Positions 1 through 9,270 of a DNA stretch of 43,296 nucleotides are shown here, one piece after another (position 1 is the first letter of the stretch; the number at the start of each line of letters is the position of its first letter). The position numbers were made by a program, and so were the translations under genes. The notes under the pieces were generated by a model, which had not been told where the DNA came from, did no database searches, and worked only from the letters and a program-made list of their open reading frames with translations. Source of the DNA: Lingula anatina (taxonomy: Eukaryota > Brachiopoda > Lingulata > Lingulida > Lingulidae). The stretch lies in contig NW_019775951.1 in assembly GCF_001039355.2 (NCBI RefSeq), forward strand, positions 114,949-158,244, read 5' to 3'.

Positions 1-362
1 AAAAAAAAACTGTCACAAGTGTTGTATTATGACAAATTAATCTGATCGTAAGCCCACATATATTATTTAGTGCCAACAACTGAAAATCAAGAAAAATATA
101 TTATTAGTTATTGGTATTTTAATTAAAATCATCAAACCATCAAATCATTCTTTTAAGAAGAATAATAAGTAGTTTTCTTTTCATAATGTTTGTGGTGGCA
201 GTGCACAAAGTAAGGTTTTTGACAATTTTAATGCAAAATTACATAATGATAAACAGCATTGTGATACCAGTATGTACTAGTACATCAGCCATTAACAAAA
301 TAACTGACAAATGATATTATGAATATCTTTTAAACAATTTTTTTCTTTTTACTCTTTTACAG

Positions 363-632
363 ATTGAAATGGATTCGATGAGCCTACCAGCTGCATTTTT
401 GTTCTGCTTGGAAGTATATCATTTCATAATCCATATGTCAATCATATTTCGCATGCGTTTGTTACCACGCAAAGATATTGTGCGACAGCGTTGCTATTTC
501 CTTGTTGAAGCTATGACAGTGTTTACGATAAACGTCTTGTTTATTGGAAAACTTAAGTGGTTAGCAGCAATTCATAACATTCTGCATGGGTACTATGTCC
601 TAACCTGGGATTCCTCTTCCCTTTGCAAGAAG
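363..632 (+). CDS. Unrecognised multi-span membrane protein, first visible coding exon
   Basis: The exon starts after a pyrimidine-rich acceptor (tactcttttacag, AG at 361-362) and runs to a weak donor GTACTT at 633. It is open throughout and leads in phase 0 into the exon at 1067. The first ATG is at 369, only 6 nt into the exon, so 5' UTR or further coding exons may lie left of the window. From that ATG this exon gives residues 1-88 of a predicted 194. Residues about 6-27 (LPAAFLFCLEVYHFIIHMSI) and 43-62 look like membrane helices, separated by a basic stretch (RMRLLPRKDIVRQR). Histidines are frequent in or near the helices (HFIIH, HNILHG). I do not recognise the family and assign no function. 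The exon call is fairly secure from the splice sites and joint open frame; the start codon is less sure. Confidence 0.68.
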
Positions 633-1066
633 GTACTTTTGTATCCATTTATTTACTTATTGGATTTTTTTAAAGATGACTGAAATGAAATTATATTTCA
701 GAAATTTTTCTTTCAATAGAATTTTTGTTATCCAGAAATGACATGGGTATAAAATGAATTTTCTTTAGTTTAGAAACTACATATTTGATATTGGTTCCTT
801 GCATGAAACACAATGACAAAAAATAAAATAAAAATAAAATAAACAAATAAATAAATTATAAATAATAATAATAATAATCACACCAATGGTAACTCAAAAT
901 TCAAATTTCTATTTTCCAAATATGAAGTTTTAGCCTTTTGTCATGTCATTTGCCTTGACTATACTACAGTACTTACTGGTAGTGATTGCGTAAAGTAAAT
1001 ATGTTTAGTTTGACCAATACAAATTACAATTATGTGATTTTGACCAAATCTATGTTATCATTTTAG
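633..1066 (+). other. Intron of the unrecognised membrane-protein gene
   Basis: A 434-bp AT-rich intron, GT at 633-634 and AG at 1065-1066. It contains an A/T-rich simple stretch (AATAAAATAAA-type, about 818-878) and no other recognisable feature. Confidence 0.6.
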
Positions 1067-1387
1067 CTGATAAGCTGGAGCTCTCTTGATTGGCAACGCA
1101 GTCATCACAAAAAACGCTGGGAATTGTTGGAAGTGTTTGGCACCACATATGACGTGCTTGTCCACACCATCAACTGCTACCTACTGGGCCAGTACCTCAC
1201 CACAGTGGAAGTGATCATATCCCTGTTTATAACACATTGCCTGGTCTATTTTATTCTGCACAACCCGCTGTACGCCTGGAGTAACCCTGTCTCAACACCA
1301 GACTGGGTGGAGAAAAGAATTTTCCCAATCGGAGAAAATTATGAAAGTTGTGTCTTGAGTGGAGGTGATGCTAAGAAGGAGAAGTAA
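1067..1387 (+). CDS. Unrecognised multi-span membrane protein, last coding exon
   Basis: The acceptor is ttttag (AG at 1065-1066). The frame continues in phase 0 from the 632 donor and ends at TAA (1385-1387). It gives residues 89-194. A polar basic segment (DWQRSHHKKRWE) is followed by a long hydrophobic region, residues about 114-156, that can form two more membrane helices (LVHTINCYLLGQYLTTVEV; IISLFITHCLVYFILH). A tryptophan- and proline-rich segment (WSNPVSTPDWVEK) precedes a short charged C-terminus ending KKEK. A dilysine-like C-terminus (KKxx form) is a known ER-retrieval signal for type I membrane proteins, so an ER location is possible, but this is inference. The gene is tail to tail with TMEM177. 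Confidence 0.68.
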   Translation: MISWSSLDWQRSHHKKRWELLEVFGTTYDVLVHTINCYLLGQYLTTVEVIISLFITHCLVYFILHNPLYAWSNPVSTPDWVEKRIFPIGENYESCVLSGGDAKKEK

Positions 1388-1640
1388 TGAAGGTGATCTT
1401 AGGTGATGAGTTTTACCAGGCCATCAGCTGTATTTTGTTTCAAATTCTTCAATCCTGGTGATGAAATTGAGTGCCAAAGTTCTTTTATAGACAAAAAAAA
1501 AAGAAAAAATAAATAAAAATAAATAAATAAATAAAATAAAATAAAATAAATAAGTAAATAAATAAAATAATAAAAAAATAAAAATATAATAATAATAATA
1601 ATAAATAAATAAATAAATAAACTTTGGAGTGTATTTTTGT
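1388..1640 (+). other. Probable 3' UTR with an A-rich TAAA simple repeat
   Basis: After the stop codon at 1387 there are about 100 bp of ordinary sequence and then an A-rich (TAAA)n/(TAA)n tract, about 1490-1620. Several AATAAA hexamers occur (the first near 1508) and could serve as polyadenylation signals. The tract reads as a long hydrophobic frame on the minus strand, which is an artefact of its composition. Confidence 0.45.
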
Positions 1641-2141
1641 TTAGATTTCATTTTTTTTATGTTGCTGACAAAACAACCACAATTGATCTTCATTAAGGCA
1701 AAAGCTTTATAGAGATCAGTTGTATTTCTTTGTTTCAAAGAAGAAAACTATTTCTAATTTGAATGGAACAAATTCTTTCTAAATGACAGGATACAAGTCT
1801 TTATTTGAAGAAAAATGCAGACCCCAAGTTAAAAGCAATATTTGAAAGATCCAGTTGTTTTCTATTTGTCACACATACATGTAAACTGGTGGTCAAATAT
1901 GTTTCTTTCTAAGCTATATTATTTTACCCTTTAAAACATTTCATACATGTCTTTAACTGTGTTGATGAATAATAGTTACACAGTTCTTTCATAAACCCTT
2001 TTTTCTCTTAATGTTTACCTGATTGGCATTGTAATGATTATAAATATTCCATGAATTAGGTAACAAGTTATTCATTTGATTCAACATGATGCCAGTTATG
2101 TATACTTAATTTAGGAAGTGGTCAGGTCTGAGAAACAGTAA
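1641..2141. other. Intergenic DNA with nothing recognisable
   Basis: AT-rich sequence between the 3' end of the left-hand gene and the first family A MITE. I see no exon, RNA gene or clear repeat in it. Confidence 0.5.
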
Positions 2142-2354
2142 GACTGGGTTCATACAGATTTAGATCGATCTATCTTGATGACCTAACTCCCTGGGGGTTC
2201 AAGCTAAATTGCTGTCAGCCGAGCATGTACGAATGTTAATTACCTCCTTACAACTTTTAGTAGGCGGGACAGACATTTAAGCCAGCTAATCTGACAGCAA
2301 TCTAGTGAGACTCCCCACGGGATAGATTGATCTAAAATCTGTGGGAATGCAGTC
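2142..2354 (+). mobile_element. Family A MITE, copy A1 (PIF/Harbinger-like)
   Basis: This 213-bp non-coding element has inverted ends (GACTGGGTTCATACAG and, on the other strand, GACTGCATTCCCACAG). It is flanked by direct TAA at 2139-2141 and 2355-2357. Hallmarks shared with the other copies are TAGATCGATCTA near the ends, CTAACTCCCTGGGGGTTC in the left arm, TTTTAGTAGGCGGGACAGAC in the middle and CTAGTGAGACTCCCC in the right arm. The two arms are imperfect reverse complements over most of the length. A 3-bp TWA duplication is typical of PIF/Harbinger elements. Confidence 0.85.
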
Positions 2355-2591
2355 TAACTGTATTATAAAACCAGACTGTATTTGGTGAAAAAGACAGAGA
2401 TACATCATAAATACAGGCAGAATTATATCATCTATTTAGAAATGTAGTGTTTTGGCTTTAATTACTGTACATGTGTATTTTTTTTTGTCTTTTAGATCCA
2501 GTTTTACCGGGTGGTACCTGGTTGTACTCTTTCTCCCCTGGACACCCTTAAGTTTACAAGAAGGCTGAAAAAAAAAAACTTGTATCAGTAT

Positions 2592-2732
2592 CAGGGGCGG
2601 ATCCAGAGATATTTTCTGCCAGTCTTCCATATTATATTTGTTGATCCATCCTCCATTTTTTGACCGTCTTCCGACAGAAAAATTAGATACCCGTCAATGT
2701 AAACTTGAAAATCTGACCTAAATCCGCCCCTG
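2592..2732 (+). mobile_element. Family G MITE, copy G1 (hAT-like ends)
   Basis: A 141-bp element with inverted ends CAGGGGCGGATC and (reverse complement of the right end) CAGGGGCGGATTTAG. It is flanked by direct AGTAT at 2587-2591 and 2733-2737. CAGGGG-type ends are common in hAT elements, but hAT usually duplicates 8 bp, so the superfamily is tentative. A diverged copy lies inverted at 22205-22372. Confidence 0.72.
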
Positions 2733-2737
2733 AGTAT

Positions 2738-3294
2738 GTAATATCTTTTGGCAGCACTGTACCTCATGGACAGCACAGGAGGTGGGGGTGGGGGTGTTTT
2801 CAGCTTCTCTATCTTTATGTATGCCATATCAATGCAGACGTGTATGTTGTATGATTTTTTGTATGTACAAAGTTTGAAATCAGATCTTACGACACAAAAG
2901 TTAATTTTTTTCAGATACAGCACTTAAAATGTGTACTTTGCTATATGTAATAATATATTAAGTCTGTATTACTGTTATCATATGGCTGCTTTTTGGAAAG
3001 GATGTCTTGCTTAACTGTGTTTCTGATAAGACATTACTGTAGTGTTTCTTGGATATATAGTCACACAGTTGGGTATTGTGGCGTAGTATATCTGAATACT
3101 ATCCCTATAATTAGTCTTTTATATATATGGTGATATGATCAACAAAATGCAAACTCAACTGGCGCTCATTTCGAAATAAAATGTTTGCCAATTTGTCATA
3201 ATGTCTAGAGCTTTTGTTGTCTGCAAACTTCTTTTAATAAAATCTAGGACAAATGGGTCAAACACAGCACATGCAGTATGCTGGTAGACAGTAA
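2738..3294. other. Intergenic DNA with nothing recognisable
   Basis: AT-rich sequence with a short G-run near 2782-2798 and no recognisable gene. The open frame across 2591-2923 on the minus strand runs through the G1 MITE and this spacer and is not credible as a gene. Confidence 0.5.
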
Positions 3295-3516
3295 GGGTGC
3301 TTTCCCAGATATTTAGATCGATCTAAAGATTAAGATTTAGATCGACCTAACTCCCTGGGGGTTCACGCTAAATTGCAGTCAGCGGAGCAGGCACCATAGT
3401 TAATTACCCCCTTACAGCTTTTAGTAGGCGGGACAGACGCTTAAGCCAAGCTGACAGTAATCTAGTGAGACTCCCCACAGGGATAGATCGATCTAAAAAT
3501 CTATGGAAATGGGGTG
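3295..3516 (+). mobile_element. Family A MITE, copy A2
   Basis: A 222-bp copy flanked by direct TAA at 3292-3294 and 3517-3519. Left end GGGTGCTTTCCCAG; right end reads CACCCCATTTCCATAG on the other strand. It belongs to the subtype with CACCATAGTTAATTACCCCC in the centre, shared with A3 and A6. TAGATCGATCTA occurs near both ends. Confidence 0.88.
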
Positions 3517-3879
3517 TAAGTGAGAGCCTGACCCCAAAATTGAATTTCTATCTGAGCTGACTCAGCCCAGTGGGATTGGATAACCATGCAATTTTTCCAC
3601 ACTTTAATTTCGTTTTCATAGCAATTTATGTATGAGGTTAAAGTTCAAGAAAAAGCAATATCATACATGTATGACAGAAAAAATACTTGTACTTATAACG
3701 TACGCTTGGTCATAAAAATAAAGTTTGAATCTAATTCACTTTTTTCAAAAACGATTCTGGCAACCAGAAATTAGTGTCGATTTTCAGATTCGATCCGATA
3801 CAGTGCGCAGGTGTGTCCCTGAGTGTCTCGCCTTGTTGAATGGTTGACTAACTTTGCTTTTATTCAATAAAAATAAACA

Positions 3880-3991
3880 ATTCTGGCAACCAGAAACTAC
3901 TGTCCTTTTTCAAAAATGATTCTAGCAGCCAGAAACTACTGTCATTTTTCAGATTCGATTCTGACGCTGAGAAATCATTATCGTTTTTGCA
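3880..3991. repeat. 39-bp tandem repeat, three units
   Basis: Units begin at 3880, 3919 and 3958 with ATTCTGGCAACCAGAAACTA, ATTCTAGCAGCCAGAAACTA and a diverged ATTCTGACGCTGAGAAATCA. Each continues into a TTTTTCA-type stretch. A separated relative (GATTCTGGCAACCAGAAATT) lies near 3752-3795. The repeat makes short repeated minus-strand peptides (SSFWL) that are not a gene. Confidence 0.75.
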
Positions 3992-4042
3992 GTGGGAGAC
4001 AAAAGAGGATGGAGGCAGAGGCGACTGGTGATTTGTGTCTAT

Positions 4043-4110
4043 GTTCAGAATCTCATATTGGAGCAAATTGGACATTTAAAATTGTTCTATTGATATTTTC
4101 CCATCTCAAA
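4043..4110 (+). repeat. Fragment of a dispersed repeat also found at 21142
   Basis: The 68 bp starting GTTCAGAATCTCATATTGGA match 21142-21208 closely, including the shared core GGACATTTAAAATTGTT. The 21.1-kb copy is part of a longer tandem array, so this may be a stray unit of that repeat. Confidence 0.65.
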
Positions 4111-4342
4111 ACTTTTGTATATGTTAAAGGAATAAAATAAATAAATAGACTAAAATGAGAATGAAAGCCTAGTCAGAGTTCTGTTTCCTTATCTGAGGTT
4201 TTCATAATGAAACATATCAGTGCATGCATGTTTTTTTTTTTTTTTGGTCGATTTTGATGGTTTATGTTTTCACTTTCCAACCATTCAATTCTATTCAAAT
4301 AATGAGTTTATTCATTTTATCATTACATTTTTACATTTTGGT

Positions 4343-4467
4343 AGACCGGTGTAGTATGTTATGGTCTGACAGACATCTAAGCTGCTTCAGTTGATTGCAA
4401 TTAAGCCAGAATCCCCTTGGAGATAGATCAATCCACAGTTAGTACAATAGGGTCTGAGCATGGTCCC
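4343..4467 (+). mobile_element. Family B MITE fragment, copy B2
   Basis: A right-half fragment. It shares GACAGACATCTAAGCTGCTT, GGAGATAGATC and a TAGGGTCTG-type end with the corresponding part of B1. No target duplication could be placed because the left half is missing. Confidence 0.55.
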
Positions 4468-4789
4468 ATACAATACTACAGTTTTGTATGCTATTTTAGA
4501 GTCCCCCGATTTCAGAGGGTACAAATGTTACCGCAGACATTCAGGTAATGCAACTAGCACAATACTGCAGCTCCATGGAGGTTTTAAGTCACCCGTTGAA
4601 AATGCCAATAAGTCACAAATGAAAACAACTTGGAAGTAAAGAAGAATCACACTGTTCCAGTGTGTCTAGTATGAGCTGTAGTGATAATTTCCCTTCATTT
4701 TAATCACAACTTTAATAATTTTAATAACATTTTAAAATCAAAATGTACACTTTGAGATTTATAACAGTTCATAGTATAACATTCACAAA

Positions 4790-5040
4790 GACTGGGCTCC
4801 CATACTGTGACCTATCTGACAGGCACCACCCATCTCCAAGGGGTTTCTCCCTATATTGCTTTTAGCTTAAGTGGCTCAGATGACTGGTAGGCCTACTGAA
4901 GCTGCTAAACTATAGTTAATTCCCCCCTAACAGCTTCAGTAGCCAGACATTAGAGCAGCTTAAGCTGAAAGCAATTAGCAAGAATCCCCTCAAAGATAGA
5001 TCGCTCCACAGTTAATACGATAGGGTCTGGGAATGGTCTC
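4790..5040 (+). mobile_element. Family B MITE, copy B1, in the TMEM177 3' UTR
   Basis: About 251 bp with inverted ends GACTGGGCTCCCATAC and, on the other strand, GAGACCATTCCCAGACC. It is flanked by AAA (4787-4789) and TAA (5041-5043), consistent with a TAA duplication carrying one change. It resembles family A in design: arms related to CTCCCTGGGG/GATAGATCG, and a centre with TTAATTCCCCCCTAACAGCT. Its right edge is 15 bp from the TMEM177 stop codon, so it probably forms part of the 3' UTR. Confidence 0.72.
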
Positions 5041-5055
5041 TAAATACTGTACAGT

Positions 5056-5747
5056 TCAAAGCTGTCTCGCTCTCTTTAATCTTGGGGCATCATAGTCTTT
5101 GTCAGGATACTCAGTCGGTTGAACAACCCCAGCTCGCAGATCATCCAGGATTTTCCTGACACTGTCTCGTTGTAATGTAATTGGTAAAAACGGATTCCTG
5201 TACCATGGGTAGTTAACATTCCCCTCCTTGTTGTAATAATCGGCCGCGTCCATCATTTCTCTCGTGATCTTATTCAAATTTAATATACTCTCGAAGAGTT
5301 CCACACCTCCCTCGGCGTACTCCGTCCCCAACATGGCTGCCTTTTTATTCGTCCAGCCCTGCAGCCAACAGTTGTAGTTATCAGTGATTACGGTGTACAT
5401 AATGCCACCTACCAGTGCAGCCAAAGAGAGAAAAAATACATGCCCAGTCCAACCAACCAATCTGGCTCTGTAGAAGTTGTGCCTATAAATGGAGTACGTC
5501 ATCAATCCAGAAGCACCCACAGCTACAGCGTTGACCAAGGGAGCATATGTACTGACGTTGAAGATTTCCCGTGCAATCAGAAACATCTTTGCCTTTTCCG
5601 AAAGGACAAGAGAGTTGGCCATCTCCAGGGAGAGAGGGTCTTCCCAATCTATCTGATAAATGTCGTGGGATGTTTTGCCTCGGAGTACCAGTGTTTCGCT
5701 CTTCACTACGTCATCGACACTCTTATACGCCATAAAGAATGGCAGAC
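5056..5747 (-). CDS. TMEM177: TMEM177, last coding exon (residues 110-339)
   Basis: The largest of three TMEM177 exons. The acceptor reads ctttcaccag with its AG at 5749-5748; the stop is at 5058-5056. The spliced protein is 339 residues; human TMEM177 is 311. TMEM177 is a mitochondrial inner-membrane protein reported to stabilise COX20 and so help COX2 biogenesis. The assignment rests on the order of conserved segments: a W-x-x-P motif followed by L-x-L-S-x-x-A-K-x-F-x-x-A-R-E (residues about 144-170), two membrane helices (about 176-196 and 209-231), W-x-x-x-K-A-A-x-L plus EYAEGGVELFESIL (about 241-265) and RDSV near 303. The C-terminus has an extra acidic/basic tail ending KRARQL. Candidate polyadenylation signals (ATTAAA on the minus strand) lie at 4716-4711 and 4704-4699, beyond MITE B1. 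Confidence 0.9.
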
Positions 5748-6390
5748 CTGGTGAAAGAAGAAAATTAATTTTTAAAATAAAAATAGTTTCAAGATTCATG
5801 TCAATTTTGTCTTCTTTCAGTGGACTGAGGGTATGCCATGTGCATACCAAAATGTTTCTGGGTCATATTTTTATGTCTAAACATCCTGCTAATTTTATTT
5901 TCTTTGCAATCCATGACTCCTTCAGAATTTATATAAATAAAAAAAAAAAAAAAAAAAAAAAAAATGGTCCAAAACATCATATGTAAGTTCAGGGATGAGT
6001 CCAGCAATAATTTGCATGCTGGAGTATTTTTTCCCTACATAAATAAGGTTGGCTTGAACATCAGATATAAAATATCTTTTGCTAAAAGAAAATAGGACAA
6101 ATAGTACACAAATAAAGCCATATCGACCCTTTAAGACTGAAGACTCAGGCGTAACAGATTTTTCATTCCCTTGTGTATAAATGGCTAAAAAGAACTAGTA
6201 AATCATATCTATAGAAACTAAACTATGAGGCATAACGCTGAGACCTTCATATCTTGTTCAGTACACCAAAATAAACCCAGACTTGTAAATTGATTTTAAC
6301 ATAGTCGCTTGTGCACTTGACTATAGCTTTTTTCATGGCCTTATATGTGATCATATAATGCAAGGGTACATGTGCAATTTGAGTAATTAA

Positions 6391-6615
6391 GACCCCATTT
6401 CCATAGATTTTAGATCGATCTATCCCTGTGGGGAGTCTCACTAGATTACTGTCAGCTAAGCCGGCTGAAGCGTCTGTCCCACCTACTAAAAGCTTTAAGG
6501 GGATAATTAACTGTCGTGCGCGCTCGGCTGACTGCAATTTAGTGTGAACCCCCAGGGAGTTAGGTCGATCTAAATCTTAATCTCTGGATCGATCTAAATC
6601 TCTGGGAATACACCC
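6391..6615 (-). mobile_element. Family A MITE, copy A3
   Basis: A 225-bp copy in reverse orientation relative to A1/A2, flanked by direct TAA at 6388-6390 and 6616-6618. Its ends are GACCCCATTTCCATAG and, on the other strand, GGGTGTATTCCCAGAG. It has the same central subtype as A2 and A6, and lies within TMEM177 intron 2. Confidence 0.88.
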
Positions 6616-6862
6616 TAAGATTTGCACTGCACAATAATGATTCACTTGCTTGTTCATATAGGCGTAGCGAAACAAAATGTCCAGGTTTAACTTCTTGTAA
6701 TGAACACTCACATATGCTCCACACTGCACAACTCAAAATACCAAAAAAAAAAAAAAATAAATAAATAAATAAAATAAATAAAATAAAATAAATAAAAAAA
6801 TAAAATATGGGGACTTAACATCTCTATTCGTACACAGCTTTTGCCTTCTGTTTTTATTTATA

Positions 6863-7214
6863 ACGGCAAGTGCACCTCAAAAGACATTCCAGCATTCTTG
6901 GAACTTTTCAGATGGCAGAATACGTTTCCCCATGTGGTAGTGAGTGTTGATCTCCAAATACGTTTGGTGCAATTACTCAAGTAATAAACAAGTTTTCATA
7001 GATACCCACACTTTTCTACACACATGCGCAGTAAGATCTATACAGTTGTCGGTTCTGGTAAGTTATTTGAGTCCCTGAAGAAAATCCAGCTCACTAGCAG
7101 GATTATGAGAAACGGGTTGACAAAAATCCTTATACCTTCAGACTACTGCAATAATCAAATTGTGACCTAATTCGCCATTTATTTCGATAAATGGCGATAT
7201 TGTGAACAGGGTAT
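6863..7214 (-). mobile_element. Family C element, truncated copy C2
   Basis: The reverse complement matches about 350 bp of the complete element at 11582-12145. Shared stretches include AACAAGTTTTCATAGATACC, GACATTCCAGCATTCTTGG, CTCCAAATACGTTTGGTGCA and the subterminal GTGACCTAATTCGCCA. The portion matching the right third of C1 is absent. Identity appears lower than between A copies, which suggests an older insertion. Confidence 0.75.
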
Positions 7215-7449
7215 CTGTAAATCTGACTCAAACCATTGGAATATTGCATTGGGTTTTGTGCAGTAAAAGATATCATAACAATCTGTGAGTCAGTAGGCCC
7301 ATGAACAAAGGGTTAAAATATCATTAAGCATGAAGTTTTGATCTGGCCTGTCAATCAAGCAATCAAAAAAACTAAAATGTCACGTCTCATAGTTTTAAAG
7401 AAAAACTCCTCAGAATTTTTTTTTATCAAGAGTAAAACAGTGTACAAAC

Positions 7450-7567
7450 CTATGTAAGCACCACCACGACACCCGAGAGCGCCCATACACACTGGTCCCT
7501 TTGTGTCACTGTAGAAGAATTCCAACCCAGCTTCTTCATAGGGAACAAGATTCCTCCTTCTTAATAC
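7450..7567 (-). CDS. TMEM177: TMEM177, middle coding exon (residues 71-110)
   Basis: A 118-nt exon. The acceptor CATCCAG ends at 7568 and the donor GTTTGT starts at 7449. The frame enters in phase 0 and leaves in phase 1, matching both neighbours. It encodes a segment starting VLRRRNLVPYEEAGLEFFYS and ending GGAYIG. In the human protein the same position carries a G-x-P-x-G-type lead into the beta-rich segment before the helices, so the exon fits the family layout although identity here is modest. Confidence 0.85.
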
Positions 7568-8122
7568 CTGGATGTTATAAAAAAAATGCACTATTAGCGG
7601 AACTGTGAACTCAGTGCATTTACTAAGATCTATACTGACAATTTTGAATCTAATGCCTGATCTTACTTTGAAATGGATCTTACTTATCACAAAACCTACA
7701 ATTGAACTGATTTTGAGTTGTCAACACTGTCGCTTCGATATCAATGAATTTACCTTCAAGTTCGGTAAAACAACACAGTGAGAAATCAAATTTCCCATCA
7801 AGTAGAATTCTGAACTCTATAAATAAACACTCATTCTGCGTCGTTCCAGTTCAAACTTCTGTCACTTTCGTGCATTTTCTTAAAGCTACTTTTTCCCATT
7901 TTTGCAGCATTTCTGAACACATGACCCTTAGAGACCATTCCTATATATCTATTGTACTAACAAGATAGATCTATCTCCGAGGGGATCCTTGCTAAATTGC
8001 ATTCAGCATAAACAGCGTAGATGTCTGGCCCGCGAGCTGAATGTAATATAGCAAGAAACCCCTCAATGCTGGATCGATCCTGCTAGAAAGATCTAGGTAT
8101 GGGAATGGGGTTTTCAGCCTAC
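7568..8122 (-). other. TMEM177: TMEM177 intron 1
   Basis: A 555-bp phase-0 intron (donor CAG|GTAGGC, acceptor CATCCAG). It contains MITE B3 (7931-8110), which starts only 11 bp inside the donor. The rest is AT-rich with nothing recognisable. Confidence 0.8.
7931..8110 (+). mobile_element. Family B-like MITE, copy B3, beside the TMEM177 first donor
   Basis: About 180 bp with ends GAGACCATTCCTATA and, on the other strand, CCCCATTCCCATACC. It is flanked by TTA (7928-7930) and TTT (8111-8113), consistent with a decayed TTA duplication. Internal GATAGATCTATCTCCGAGGG and GGATCGATCC motifs relate it to families A and B, but the centre is shorter and diverged. Confidence 0.65.
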
Positions 8123-8332
8123 CTGACTGATCAGAGCTTCAGTGGCTTCATCAATACCGACTGGTTTCCCACGAGAGTCCTTCTTCTCATAGTTGCTCCT
8201 CATTCTGTCCAAACCATAGACGTGCTTCAAGCCCTGGTACAGAGATGCTGCAGTTATGAATGACGGAACAACCATATTGACAAATTCCTCACTGAATTTC
8301 AATCCCTTCAGACGCTGCCAGATTCTTGACAT
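8123..8332 (-). CDS. TMEM177: TMEM177, first coding exon (residues 1-70)
   Basis: Exactly 70 codons from ATG (8332-8330) to the donor CAG|GTAGGC (exon end 8123). It encodes a basic N-terminus (MSRIWQRLKGLKFSEEF), a hydrophobic stretch at about residues 18-34 that could be a first membrane segment or import signal, and a charged region (RSNYEKKDSRGK). A basic, serine-containing N-terminus fits a mitochondrial protein. A good acceptor (tctccatttcag) ends at 8354, so the start codon lies 21 nt inside a spliced exon and a non-coding first exon must lie upstream, probably within 8500-9300. Confidence 0.85.
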
Positions 8333-8353
8333 GGTGCACAGTCTTGTGGATTT
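8333..8353 (-). other. TMEM177: TMEM177 5' UTR, spliced part
   Basis: These 21 nt lie between the acceptor AG (8355-8354) and the ATG. They contain no in-frame stop. The upstream non-coding exon is not pinned down. Confidence 0.6.
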
Positions 8354-9270
8354 CTGAAATGGAGAGATATTGTTAACGATATGACAGTTGCTATGGATAC
8401 TGCAAGTGAAAATATGTCACACAGCCTGATACAGGATACAGCAAAAGAAGCATAGACAATATCATAGCTTGTACATTCACCATGAAACTGGGGGTTCTCA
8501 ATTTTCATTTTTACTTTGATAACCTCTCAACTCTCAAACTCTCACACACTCTTGTAAAGCCAACAGTTTTCTTGTCAAAAGAGCCAAGAATAAGGAGAGA
8601 TTCATTTTGGTGTGGTGGGTGCGCAAACTGGTTTGGGCCGAGTAAGTCTAAAGCATCGCGTATTGCACATAGCGATATCACACAGAGGCTACAATGTATT
8701 ATATTGGGCGAGTTATGGAATCAAGCTGCTTGCGCTTGGTTGCAGTGTAGGATGTTTTCGAATTATGGGGATTATTTTTTATTTTTTTTTGCCAGATCCA
8801 GTATGTGTGTGTGCACGCTTGTGTACATACCAAAAATTGTAAGTCCTCCATTAGTAATACATGGATTTCATGCTAAGCAGTTGTGATTGAGAGCCCCACC
8901 CTCCCATTATCTTTTTAAAACTATAAGCCAGCGAAATACAATACATCACACATACATGTAAGCCTTGGTTAAAAAACGTGAACATTTATCATTTTATTGC
9001 AGATTTTGGCGAATCTCAGAAACCTTCAGAACTGAATTAAAAAACGCGGAATTTCGCGTTCCGCGGGAAAAAAAAACTCATGTCTGATACATAAACTTTC
9101 TGCAGGCAGCTGTACCAGTTTGCCCTTCAAAACCCAGTTAGGTAATTTATTTCATAACTTTTAATTCCCTCATATCACAATGTGTGAAAAATCGAAGGTT
9201 TTGAACTATGTAGTATTCAAACAACGGTACCTTTGATAGTAAACGTTATATTTTTTCAGCTGACACAACT
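8354..9270. other. Probable TMEM177 5' intron and leader region
   Basis: No coding exon seen. It should contain the non-coding first exon of TMEM177 on the minus strand, but I could not choose a donor. A GC-rich double palindrome lies at 9043-9065 (listed separately). Confidence 0.45.
9043..9065. repeat. Overlapping GC-rich palindromes
   Basis: AACGCG (9043-9048) pairs with CGCGTT (9055-9060), and CGCGGAA (9045-9051) pairs with TTCCGCG (9059-9065). Two hairpins therefore compete for the same bases in an otherwise AT-rich area. Confidence 0.6.

Larger units (their letters stand above)
3520..4342. other. Intergenic DNA between MITE copies
   Basis: It holds a 39-bp tandem repeat (3880-3991) and a fragment of a dispersed repeat (4043-4110), both listed separately. 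The remainder is AT-rich with no supported gene. Confidence 0.5.
5748..7449 (-). other. TMEM177: TMEM177 intron 2
   Basis: A 1702-bp intron in phase 1 (the glycine codon 110 is split G|GT). It contains a 25-bp poly-A run at about 5940-5964, MITE A3 (6391-6615), an A/T-rich simple tract (6742-6805) and the truncated family C element (6863-7214). Confidence 0.8.

Noticed and set aside
1424-1738. Minus-strand frame of 104 codons rich in Y, F, I and L
   Set aside because: It is the complement of a (TAAA)n/(TAA)n tract; its apparent hydrophobicity is compositional.
2200-2260. GGGGTTCAAGCTAAATTG resembling a tRNA T-arm
   Set aside because: It is part of the family A left arm; no acceptor stem, anticodon arm or A-box can be fitted.
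6247-6537. Minus-strand frame of 96 codons
   Set aside because: It runs through MITE A3 and flanking intron of TMEM177; no similarity and no splice context.
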